Assembly (NCBI GenBank): GCA_949511625.1
Contig: CATFEX010000029.1
Span: 1-64,000, forward strand
Direction: 5' to 3'
DNA from: UBA11891 sp003533785
Lineage (GTDB): Bacteria > Bacteroidota > Bacteroidia > Flavobacteriales > Flavobacteriaceae
Length of the DNA: 64,000 nucleotides
Shown: positions 24,718-33,038 of the stretch, piece after piece
Layout: every line of letters begins with the position of its first letter
How positions within the stretch are numbered: the first letter of the stretch is position 1
Made by a program: the position numbers and the translations under genes
Notes under the pieces: generated by a model
Seen by the model: the letters and a program-made list of their open reading frames with translations, nothing else
Database searches by the model: none
Told to the model about the DNA's origin: nothing

Positions 24718-25428
24718 TTAATTTGATGTTACCACCTGACCTTTAAATGCCAAATTGATCCGCTTGGGGAGCAGCGGTTCTTTTTGTGAAATTAAATAGG
24801 CCTGGTAGGCTTTTAGTTTGTTAATTTTAATTGACAGATTGTCTACTTGACCCATTTCAATTATAAAGGGTAAGTTGGAAAGAGCCATGCTGTATCCCGT
24901 TTCATGTTTGATTATTTCAATTCTATTCTGGCGAATAAATGGATCTTCTTGAAGCGTTTCAATTATTTGTACTAGCGAAATGAATTCAGATTCACTTATA
25001 GAACCTTGTACTTTGGGTAAGCTATCAATCATTGGAGAAGGGATGGAAAAAGAGACTCCATTTCGATCGAGAAAAAAGCTCTTTTCATTCTCTATTTTTA
25101 AGAAAGGTTCCCGTTCTTGAATCCGCATTTCAATCTTTCCGTCGGGATAGGTAAAGACCTCCGTTTCCGCAACAGCAGGGTGTTTTTCAATCCAAGATTC
25201 CAGCATACTCAAATCTAATTCATCTTTGAGCTGGTCTTGTTTGTACCCTGCTTTTTGTATTAACAATTTATTAACGAGAGAGTCATTCAAAAACAAGGGG
25301 GCGTCCTGTACATATTGGATTTTTAGCGCAATTATTTTTCTGTTTTTGTTCTGTTTGTGAGCAAAAGCTGATATAAGTACAACCGAAGTCATCACAAAAA
25401 TGAAAAAGAATATTTGTCTTTTTTTCAT
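24718..25428 (-). CDS. ftsQ: Cell division protein FtsQ/DivIB
   Basis: This is a single-pass inner membrane divisome protein of 236 residues. After a basic start (MKKRQ) come a transmembrane helix (IFFFIFVMTSVVLISAFAH) and a periplasmic part with a POTRA-like region (LLIQKAGYKQDQLKDELDLSMLESWIEKHPAVAETEVFTYPDGKIEMRIQEREP) and a FtsQ beta domain (FLDRNGVSFSIP...). The sequence is weakly conserved, but position between murC and ftsA and topology make the call safe. Its ATG overlaps the murC stop by four bases. Confidence 0.9.
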   Translation of the reverse strand: MKKRQIFFFIFVMTSVVLISAFAHKQNKNRKIIALKIQYVQDAPLFLNDSLVNKLLIQKAGYKQDQLKDELDLSMLESWIEKHPAVAETEVFTYPDGKIEMRIQEREPFLKIENEKSFFLDRNGVSFSIPSPMIDSLPKVQGSISESEFISLVQIIETLQEDPFIRQNRIEIIKHETGYSMALSNLPFIIEMGQVDNLSIKINKLKAYQAYLISQKEPLLPKRINLAFKGQVVTSN

Positions 25429-26750
25429 GCAATTACTTTTTTAAAATTAGCCGTCACTTCTCCAATGTCTCCCGCTCCCAACAAAGCAATTATTCCTTGA
25501 TTTGGATGCATGCCCAAGGATACTATTTCTTCTTTTGAGATCATTCCTTTATTTTGTTGTTTGATTTGATCCAACAGAGCTGGTGAACTGACTCCAGGAA
25601 TGGGTTGTTCACGAGCAGGATAAATTGGCAATAAATAAATCTGATCAAATAATGATAATGCAGTAGCGAACGCATCTAAAAAGTTTTGTGTACGACTGTA
25701 TAAATGCGGTTGAAACACTACAGTTTTTTTCAATTCTGGATACCTTTCGTTGAGGGTGTTGAATACCGCACGAATTTCAGTAGGATGATGTGCATAGTCA
25801 TCTACCACTATCGTGTTGGTATGCAACGGATAGATGTTCATTCTACGATGAATTCCCCGAAAACTTTTTAAGGCTTCTCGTATTGCTGAGATAGAAATGC
25901 CACATTCTGTTGCTAGAGCGGCTGCTGTGAGTGCATTATACAAATTGTGTTGCCCCACAACATCAACTAAGAAAGATTCTGACTTAGGCGACCGCAAATA
26001 AAAATCAACCCGGTATCCCTCCTCAGTGAGTTTACAATTTTCCATCCGGTAGGGCGATGTAGCTGCTGTTCCTAATTTGAGTCCTTCTAGGGCGACGCCA
26101 GGCCCAACAATTAATGAGGTCTCTACTTGATTGGCAAAATCTTCAAAAGCTTTTTCAAAAGCTTTTTTGGAATGGTATATATCAAGATGATCGGGATCAA
26201 TACTTGTGATGGCAGCATGAGTTGGACGGAGTTTTAGAAAGGAACGGTCGAACTCATCCGCTTCCACCAAAATATAGGAATCGCCTGTATGAATATAATT
26301 TGATTCGTATCCCTGGAGTATGCCACCCACAAAGGCTGTAAATGACTGTTTTGCTGTTTTAAATATATGACTCAGTATTGCTAGTGTGCTTGTTTTTCCA
26401 TGGGTGCCAGCTACCGCTACACATGTCTTTGCATTAGCAATTTGAGCCAAAACATGAGCTCTCTTTTCAATCAAGTATCCCTTTTTTTCAAAATATTGAT
26501 ACCAAGGTTGGTCTTGTTTGATGGCAGCTGTACACACAATAGTTGTGTTTTCAGGATCTACAAAAGCAGGTAATTTTTCAGGCGCAAATTCATACAATAC
26601 ATCTAGCTTATTTTTTTCAAGTTTTTGTGTAACGCTACTTGGCATTCGGTCATATCCAGCAACAAGATGTCCTAAAGATGTGAAATGTTGTGCTAGGGCT
26701 GAATTGCCTATCCCCCCAATACCTAGAAAAAAGTAATTTCTTTTTTTCAT
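25425..26750 (-). CDS. murC: UDP-N-acetylmuramate--L-alanine ligase
   Basis: MurC adds the first amino acid to UDP-MurNAc. The Rossmann-like N-terminus FLGIGGIGNSALAQHF, the ATP loop VAGTHGKTSTLAILSHI, EADEFDRSFLKLRP, TSIDPDHLDIYHS and the C-terminal VDDYAHHPTEIRAVF are all present in 441 residues. Translation is probably coupled to murG (4-base overlap) and ftsQ. Confidence 0.97.
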   Translation of the reverse strand: MKKRNYFFLGIGGIGNSALAQHFTSLGHLVAGYDRMPSSVTQKLEKNKLDVLYEFAPEKLPAFVDPENTTIVCTAAIKQDQPWYQYFEKKGYLIEKRAHVLAQIANAKTCVAVAGTHGKTSTLAILSHIFKTAKQSFTAFVGGILQGYESNYIHTGDSYILVEADEFDRSFLKLRPTHAAITSIDPDHLDIYHSKKAFEKAFEDFANQVETSLIVGPGVALEGLKLGTAATSPYRMENCKLTEEGYRVDFYLRSPKSESFLVDVVGQHNLYNALTAAALATECGISISAIREALKSFRGIHRRMNIYPLHTNTIVVDDYAHHPTEIRAVFNTLNERYPELKKTVVFQPHLYSRTQNFLDAFATALSLFDQIYLLPIYPAREQPIPGVSSPALLDQIKQQNKGMISKEEIVSLGMHPNQGIIALLGAGDIGEVTANFKKVIA

Positions 26751-27838
26751 ACTGCAGCTAAGGTTTCAATTTCGTCCACAATTTCTTCTACCGCATTGGG
26801 TCTTGCCATATTTCGAATATTTTGTCCAAGAATCCGCATTAAGTCTGAATCGGAACTCAAACTCTCAAAAACAGTTTCAAAATGATGTTTTAGATCTTTT
26901 TCTGCTAGAACACGAGCCGCATTTTGAGATTCCAATGCTCTGGCATTTTTCATTTGATGATCCTCTGCCACATTGGGAGAAGGAATAAATAATACGGGTT
27001 TGCCTACCTGTGTAAGTTCAGCGATAGTACTGGCTCCTGCTCTACTTATAATGAGGTCAGCAGCTGCATACAATTGGTCCATTCTATTAATAAATGGATA
27101 TATTTTGTTTGAGGGGGAGCCCTTGGACTGGTATTCAGAGTAATAAAGTTTCCCACATTGCCATATTACTTGCCACCCTTGGGAATTAAAGTAGGTAAGC
27201 TTTTGAGCAATTAATTCGTTGATCTTCAGGGCACCGAGGCTTCCTCCTAGAATTACTAGTGTTTTTTTATCTGGTACTAGTTCGAAAAAACTTTTTGCTG
27301 TCTGAGATTCAATCAAATTAGTACGTAATTCTTTTCGAGTAGGATTCCCTGTGACTATGAGTTTATTTTTAGGGAAGAATCGCTCCATCCCCGCATAACA
27401 AACTGCAATTCTATTGACAATTCTGCCTAATAATCGATTGGTAATTCCTGGGAAGGAATTTTGTTCTTGAATCAAACTAGGAGTGCCCAACAAACTGGCA
27501 ACAAATACCATCGGACCGCTGGCAAAACCGCCCGTCCCAATAACAAATTGCGGCCGATAACGAATAAAATAGAAAAAAGAATGAAGCACACTTACTATCA
27601 ACTTCACTGGAAAAAGAATATTTCTAAAAAAGTGTTTACGATGGAGCCCATCGATCCAAAGCCCCCGTATTGGATATTCTGCCTCGGGAACTTTTTCCAT
27701 TTCCATTTTACCGTATGCGCCAATAAATAGGATTTGTATTTCTGGCGAGCGCTGTCTTAACGTATCTGCAATGGCTAAAGCAGGGTATATGTGCCCTCCA
27801 GTACCTCCTCCCGATATGATGATTCTATTCAATTTCAC
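26747..27838 (-). CDS. murG: UDP-N-acetylglucosamine--undecaprenyl-pyrophosphoryl-muramoyl-pentapeptide transferase
   Basis: MurG is the membrane-associated GT-B glycosyltransferase that makes lipid II from lipid I. The glycine-rich ISGGGTGGHIYPALAIAD, GTGGFASGPMVFVASLLGTPSLIQEQNSFPG, VILGGSLGALKIN and DLIISRAGASTIAELTQVGKPVLFIPSPNVAEDHQ motifs are intact in 363 residues. The start lies inside the 3' end of ftsW (14-base overlap). Confidence 0.97.
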   Translation of the reverse strand: MKLNRIIISGGGTGGHIYPALAIADTLRQRSPEIQILFIGAYGKMEMEKVPEAEYPIRGLWIDGLHRKHFFRNILFPVKLIVSVLHSFFYFIRYRPQFVIGTGGFASGPMVFVASLLGTPSLIQEQNSFPGITNRLLGRIVNRIAVCYAGMERFFPKNKLIVTGNPTRKELRTNLIESQTAKSFFELVPDKKTLVILGGSLGALKINELIAQKLTYFNSQGWQVIWQCGKLYYSEYQSKGSPSNKIYPFINRMDQLYAAADLIISRAGASTIAELTQVGKPVLFIPSPNVAEDHQMKNARALESQNAARVLAEKDLKHHFETVFESLSSDSDLMRILGQNIRNMARPNAVEEIVDEIETLAAV

Positions 27839-29009
27839 TTAGTTCGGCTAAAGGGTTATTTGATGGTGTTTCTGAAGCACGAATATTGACGCTCACACTA
27901 AGAAGAATTCCCAATGCAATACAGGTCATCCAAGCAGAAGTACCCCCGCTACTTATGAGTGGCAGTGTTTGTCCAGTAACCGGAAGCACTTGTAAAGCAA
28001 CACCCATATTAATCAGGGCTTGAAAGACAATGGGTAGTCCCATCCCAACGGCCAAGAGTTTTCCAAAACTATCCGAGGTCTTATAGGCTACTACAACCAC
28101 TCTAAACAACAATACGAGATAGAGAAACAAAAGCATACAGCCACCTATCAATCCATATTCTTCTATAATTATTGCATAAATAAAATCCGATGAACTTTGA
28201 GGCAAGAAATTTTTCATCACACTTTTTCCAGCACCTACTCCTAATAAACCGCCAGAAGCTACCGCAATTTTGGCACGTTCAATTTGATAATTTCCGCTGG
28301 CCTCATCTCCAGAAGAAAAGTTTTCTATGCGATTCATCCAAGTATCGATCCGATTGGGAAATTGATTTGGAAAGGCTTTTACAGCAAGTATAAAAATCAA
28401 AAACCCAACCAGTCCTCCAGCAATGATCCCTAATAAATATCGATTGGGGTGGCGACCTAAAAATGCCATAACAAAAGCCATTAAAAAAAGAAGTGCGGCA
28501 GTAGAAAAATTAGCAGGTAGTATGATAAAAACAAAACTGAAAATGGGAAGCCACAGCATCAAAAAGGAGCGCCCAAAAGACTGGGATTGCCCTTCATATT
28601 TAGATAAATAGTAAGCAACATAGGTCAATAAGGAAACGAAGGCTAGAGTTGAAGTCTGAAAACTCAAACCCAGAACCGGAATTCGTAGCCAGCGGCTGGC
28701 ATTGGCTCCAGCAATTAGGGTTCCTTGAGAAGCCGTGTAGAGCAATAGTAAGAAAACCAAAGGAAGGGACAGTATAGAAATCCCCTTAAAATAATTGTAT
28801 GGAATTCTATGAATTAAAAACATCAGGAAAAAACCAAAGACAAGTATAATGGCATGCTTAATTAGATAGCCTGTAGGTGTTCCAACCCCTACCACATAGG
28901 AGAGATTGGTACTGGCACTGTAAACAGGTAAAAATGAAAAGACCGCTAATAGGGTTACCACTCCCCAGAGCACCTTATCACCTTTAAAATGTTTTAAGAG
29001 GTTGATCAT
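27825..29009 (-). CDS. ftsW: Lipid II polymerase / division protein FtsW
   Basis: This is a SEDS-family multi-spanning glycosyltransferase that polymerises septal peptidoglycan with FtsI. About ten hydrophobic helices are visible in 394 residues. Diagnostic segments include GANASRWLRIPVLGLSFQTS, the extracellular region with GNYQIERAKIAVASGGLLGVGAGKSVMKNFLPQSSSDFIYAIIIEEYGLIG and LPLISSGGTSAWMTCIALGILLSVS. In this position in the cluster FtsW is the only reasonable call. Confidence 0.96.
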   Translation of the reverse strand: MINLLKHFKGDKVLWGVVTLLAVFSFLPVYSASTNLSYVVGVGTPTGYLIKHAIILVFGFFLMFLIHRIPYNYFKGISILSLPLVFLLLLYTASQGTLIAGANASRWLRIPVLGLSFQTSTLAFVSLLTYVAYYLSKYEGQSQSFGRSFLMLWLPIFSFVFIILPANFSTAALLFLMAFVMAFLGRHPNRYLLGIIAGGLVGFLIFILAVKAFPNQFPNRIDTWMNRIENFSSGDEASGNYQIERAKIAVASGGLLGVGAGKSVMKNFLPQSSSDFIYAIIIEEYGLIGGCMLLFLYLVLLFRVVVVAYKTSDSFGKLLAVGMGLPIVFQALINMGVALQVLPVTGQTLPLISSGGTSAWMTCIALGILLSVSVNIRASETPSNNPLAELSEIE

Positions 29010-30353
29010 TTATAAATTTCTAACCGCATTAATGAACTGATTGCCTCGGTCTTCATAATTATCAAATAAGTCGAAACTGGCACAGGCGGGAGACAACAGT
29101 ATATTTTCATTTGGCTGGGCAATCTTTGAAGCAATCTTAACTGCTTCTTCCATTGATTGTGTTTCAATGATGACATCCACAACTTTTTCAAATGTTCCAA
29201 ACAACTTCTCGTTATTGACCCCAAGACATACTATTGCTTTCACTTTTTCGTGTACCAGGGGTAATAGCTCTTCGTATTCATTTCCTTTATCTATCCCTCC
29301 AGCAATCCAAACTGTTGATTTTTCCATACTCTCTAGAGCAAAGAAGGCAGCATTTACATTGGTGGCTTTCGAGTCATTGATAAATTGCTTTTTTTGAATT
29401 TTTAGCACTTTTTCCAGACGGTGTGGAACCCCTTGAAATGTTGATAAGCTTTCCCTAATCACAGATTTACTAATCTTTAATAGATCTGCAATTGTGGCGG
29501 CAGCCATCGCATTGAGCAGATTATGGCGCCCTTGTAACGCAAAAGAATTTGTGGGTATCATAGTTGTCTTTTTTTCGTTTTGTATTTGAATATGGTCTTC
29601 AGAAAGTGTGGTTTGCCTTGTAGACTCCTCGTTGTTTTTGAATCCGAAAGGATGTAGAGTACTTTTGAAAGATGCTGATAGGATGTGATCGCTCAGGTTC
29701 TTGTCGTCTGCATTGTAGACCAGAAAGTTGGAAGCTTGTTGTGCTGTGGCAATTTTTAATTTGGATTTGATGTACAAACCAAAATCATTTTCATAACGGT
29801 CCAAATGATCGGGAGTTATATTGGTAATGGCAGCGATGTGTGGAGCAAACTTTTGAATATGATCCAACTGAAAACTGCTAATCTCCAATACAAATACATC
29901 GTAATTGTTTTCAGCGATTTGGCGGGCAAAACTCGTCCCGATATTTCCTGCCAAGCCCACGTGTAGTCCGGCATTTTTCAGGATATGATGGGTAAGCATT
30001 GTGGTGGTAGTTTTGCCATTACTCCCAGTAATTCCAATTAACAAAGCATCAGTATATTGAGCGGCGAATTCCAGCTCAGAAAGTATGGGAATATTCAACG
30101 CTTCCAACTGAGTTACTATAGACGCATTATTTGGAATTCCAGGGCTTTTCATAACCCAATGGGCGTCTTTCATCTGTTCCAGGTCGTGTTGGTTTTCTTC
30201 CCACAGAATTGCATTTTTTTGTAGGGTGTCTTTGGCTATTGAAGACAATGAATTCTGATCGGATACAAATACATGAAACCCTTTACGTTTGGCTAGTAGT
30301 GCTGTACCAATTCCACTTTCTCCTCCCCCTAAAATGACTCCCTTCTTTTCCAT
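29010..30353 (-). CDS. murD: UDP-N-acetylmuramoylalanine--D-glutamate ligase
   Basis: MurD adds D-Glu to the growing muropeptide. It shows VILGGGESGIGTALL at the N-terminus, GITGSNGKTTTTMLTHHI, AITNITPDHLDRY, LQGRHNLLNAMAAATIAD and NDSKATNVNAAFFALE. I chose ATG 30353 (447 residues), because the start MEKKGVILGGGESG fits the family and its A is shared with the mraY stop. A frame open further upstream, inside mraY, is a coincidence. Confidence 0.96.
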   Translation of the reverse strand: MEKKGVILGGGESGIGTALLAKRKGFHVFVSDQNSLSSIAKDTLQKNAILWEENQHDLEQMKDAHWVMKSPGIPNNASIVTQLEALNIPILSELEFAAQYTDALLIGITGSNGKTTTTMLTHHILKNAGLHVGLAGNIGTSFARQIAENNYDVFVLEISSFQLDHIQKFAPHIAAITNITPDHLDRYENDFGLYIKSKLKIATAQQASNFLVYNADDKNLSDHILSASFKSTLHPFGFKNNEESTRQTTLSEDHIQIQNEKKTTMIPTNSFALQGRHNLLNAMAAATIADLLKISKSVIRESLSTFQGVPHRLEKVLKIQKKQFINDSKATNVNAAFFALESMEKSTVWIAGGIDKGNEYEELLPLVHEKVKAIVCLGVNNEKLFGTFEKVVDVIIETQSMEEAVKIASKIAQPNENILLSPACASFDLFDNYEDRGNQFINAVRNL

Positions 30354-31576
30354 CAACGTATTTTTAGAGTTACGATTGATAAAACGGCGAGTAGAATTCC
30401 AACGATCCAAAATCGAGCGACTATTTTACTTTCATGAAATCCTTTCTTTTGGAAATGATGATGTAAAGGAGACATTAAAAATATCCGTCTTCCATCGCCC
30501 CATTTCTTTCGACTGTACTTGAAATATCCAACCTGTAGGATAACCGAAAGTGCTTCTATTAAGAATATACCACAGAGAATAGGTAGAAGAAGTTCTTTGC
30601 GAACCATTATTGCGATTACGGATATTAGTGCGCCAATGGTTAAGCTCCCTGTATCTCCCATAAAAATGGATGCGGGATAGGTATTATACCATAAAAATCC
30701 AATGAGTGATCCCAAAAAAGAAGCTACAAAAATTGTGACCTCTCCCACTTTCGGAATAAACATAATATTGAGATAATCGGCGAAAATGAGATTCCCAGAA
30801 ACCCAGGCAAAGACTCCCAATGCAAATACCATAATCGCGGAACTTCCAGCGGCCAAACCATCGATTCCGTCAGTAAGGTTGGCCCCATTGGAAACAGCTG
30901 TAATAATAAAGACTACAATAGGAATGAACAGCAACCAAGACCACTTCTTATAATGGTCATCCATCAATAGGGAAGCATAATTGAATTCGTTATCCTTAAG
31001 CATCGGAATGGTTGTCAGTGTGGATTTGATAGCAGGCTGAAAGCGATCTTGAATGTCTTCGATCGCCATTGATTTTTGAAGCTGATCATGTTTTTCTTGG
31101 CGCACGGTCACTCCTGGATGAAAATAGAGAACACTACCAATAAATATCCCCAGTATGATTTGACCAAAAACCTTGAATCTTCCCTTCAATCCGTCTTTAT
31201 CTTTTTTAAATATTTTGATATAATCATCTACCCCCCCAATCGTCCCCATCCATAATGTGGTTACAATCAATAATTGGATATAGATATTATCCAGCTTTGC
31301 CAAAAGAAAGACAGGGACCAGAGTAAATAAGATTATCATCACACCTCCCATAGTAGGAGTTCCTGCTTTTTCTTTTTGTCCATCCAAACCAAGGTCGCGT
31401 ATGGATTCTCCGACTTGCTTGGATTGAAGAAATGAAATGATGCGCTTTCCAAAAATAGTGGTGAGTAGTAGTGAGAAAATAACTGATAAAGCCGCTCTAA
31501 AAGATAAAAATCCAAAAAGACTCGCTCCAGGAAGTGCGTATTGTTGTTCTAAATAATTGAATAGATAATAGAGCAT
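30353..31576 (-). CDS. mraY: Phospho-N-acetylmuramoyl-pentapeptide transferase
   Basis: MraY is the polytopic enzyme that loads the muropeptide onto undecaprenyl phosphate (lipid I). In 407 residues the motifs KAGTPTMGGVMII, GGVDDYIKI, NLTDGIDGLAAGSSAIMVFAL, FMGDTGSLTIGALI and HHHFQKKGFHE are evident, including the catalytic aspartates. The length above the usual 360 is due to an insertion near FQPAIKSTLTTIPMLKDNEF, as usual for Bacteroidota in my experience. It follows murE by one base. Confidence 0.97.
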   Translation of the reverse strand: MLYYLFNYLEQQYALPGASLFGFLSFRAALSVIFSLLLTTIFGKRIISFLQSKQVGESIRDLGLDGQKEKAGTPTMGGVMIILFTLVPVFLLAKLDNIYIQLLIVTTLWMGTIGGVDDYIKIFKKDKDGLKGRFKVFGQIILGIFIGSVLYFHPGVTVRQEKHDQLQKSMAIEDIQDRFQPAIKSTLTTIPMLKDNEFNYASLLMDDHYKKWSWLLFIPIVVFIITAVSNGANLTDGIDGLAAGSSAIMVFALGVFAWVSGNLIFADYLNIMFIPKVGEVTIFVASFLGSLIGFLWYNTYPASIFMGDTGSLTIGALISVIAIMVRKELLLPILCGIFLIEALSVILQVGYFKYSRKKWGDGRRIFLMSPLHHHFQKKGFHESKIVARFWIVGILLAVLSIVTLKIR

Positions 31577-31577
31577 A

Positions 31578-33038
31578 TTAGTCGGAGTTGGAAAAAATTT
31601 GTTTAGCTATTTCGTAGTCATTGAAGGGTATTTTATTTCCCTTTACTTCTTGATAGGTTTCATGCCCTTTTCCAGCAATTAATACGATATCATTCGGTTT
31701 TGAAAATTGAAAAGCCGCTTGAATAGCTTCTTTCCTATCTTCTATTACGAGTGTTTTTTTATACGCCTCTGGGGAAACACCTTCACGCATTTCGTTTAAA
31801 ATTTGATGCGGGTCTTCGGTTCGTGGATTGTCTGAAGTAAAGATGACTTGGTTGCTTTTTTGTGCTGCAACAAAGCCCATTTTAGGACGCTTTTCTTGGT
31901 CCCTGTTGCCCCCACAGCCCACCACGGTGATCAGAGATTCATTGTTGGTGCGTATTTCATTAATGGTCTCAAGAGTAAGTGACAAAGCGTCTGGGGTATG
32001 GGCATAGTCTACAATGACAAATCTGTTCTGGGCGCCTTGATGGACTTGAAAACGTCCAGGAACCGACTCCAATTGACTAATTGCGCTCATACTATCAAGT
32101 GGATCAAGACCCAATAAATCGGTCACCGCATAGACCGCAATGATATTGGAGGCATTGAATCTACCAACTAAAGGTGTCCATAATTCTGTTTCTTTAATTT
32201 TCAACAACATCCCCCCAAACTGCTGCTCCAATACCTTAACAGGGAAATCTGCGTAATTTTTAATTGCATAAGTATAGGTTTTGGCTTTGCAGTTCTGAAC
32301 CATCACTACTCCATTTTTGTCATCTGCATTGATGAGAGCAAAAGCTTGCTGAGGCAGTTGATCAAAAAATCTTTTTTTTGTGTCTCGGTAGGCAGCAAAA
32401 GTTTTGTGATAGTCAAGGTGATCATGGGTTAGGTTGGTAAAGACACCGCCGGAAAAAGAAATCCCTGAAATTCTTTCTTGAGCAATCCCATGCGAGGAAA
32501 CTTCCATAAAGCAATGGGTAATTCCCGCTTTTTTCATTGCTGCCAGGTGGGCTTGGATTTGAAGGGGATCTGGAGTGGTGTGGGTTGCTTCTTTTTCAAA
32601 TCCACCAAAACATACTTTTACGGTAGATAAAAGACCAGCAGGATAGCCCAAAGATTCGAACAATCCGTAGAGCATAGTGGCTACCGAAGTTTTTCCATTG
32701 GTACCAGTAACACCAATGACCTTTAAGTCGTACGAGGGGTTTCCATAGAAGTTTGAAGCCAAAATACCCAATGCCTTATGACTGTCTTGCACTTGCAAGT
32801 ATGTACATCGGTCGTCTAAGGTGGAGGGAAGTACTTCACACAATACGGAAATGGCTCCCCCTTCTATAGCCGATTCTATGTAGTCGTGCCCATCCAACCC
32901 TTCTCCTTTCAAGGCCACAAAAAGAGACTGCGATTCCACAGCTCTAGAGTCGAATGTAACTGATTTAATCTGCTGTTGCAACTCCCCAAAAACAGCTTCC
33001 AAGGATACTTTATACAACAAGTCTTTCAGTATTATCAT
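31578..33038 (-). CDS. murE: UDP-N-acetylmuramoyl-tripeptide synthetase MurE (meso-DAP adding)
   Basis: MurE adds the third residue of the stem peptide. ATP loop VIGVTGTNGKTSVATMLY, THTTPDPLQIQAHL, EVSSHGIAQERISGI, FTNLTHDHLDYH and FVIVDYAHTPDAL are typical. The C-terminal motif DNPRTEDP is the one that selects meso-diaminopimelate rather than lysine, so the murein is of the DAP type. The start overlaps ftsI by four bases. Confidence 0.97.
   Translation of the reverse strand: MIILKDLLYKVSLEAVFGELQQQIKSVTFDSRAVESQSLFVALKGEGLDGHDYIESAIEGGAISVLCEVLPSTLDDRCTYLQVQDSHKALGILASNFYGNPSYDLKVIGVTGTNGKTSVATMLYGLFESLGYPAGLLSTVKVCFGGFEKEATHTTPDPLQIQAHLAAMKKAGITHCFMEVSSHGIAQERISGISFSGGVFTNLTHDHLDYHKTFAAYRDTKKRFFDQLPQQAFALINADDKNGVVMVQNCKAKTYTYAIKNYADFPVKVLEQQFGGMLLKIKETELWTPLVGRFNASNIIAVYAVTDLLGLDPLDSMSAISQLESVPGRFQVHQGAQNRFVIVDYAHTPDALSLTLETINEIRTNNESLITVVGCGGNRDQEKRPKMGFVAAQKSNQVIFTSDNPRTEDPHQILNEMREGVSPEAYKKTLVIEDRKEAIQAAFQFSKPNDIVLIAGKGHETYQEVKGNKIPFNDYEIAKQIFSNSD

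Noticed and set aside
30354..30410. Longer murD reading reaching into mraY
   Set aside because: The family N-terminus MEKKGVILGGGESG begins at ATG 30353, whose A is shared with the mraY stop; the extra residues read the mraY C-terminus in another frame.
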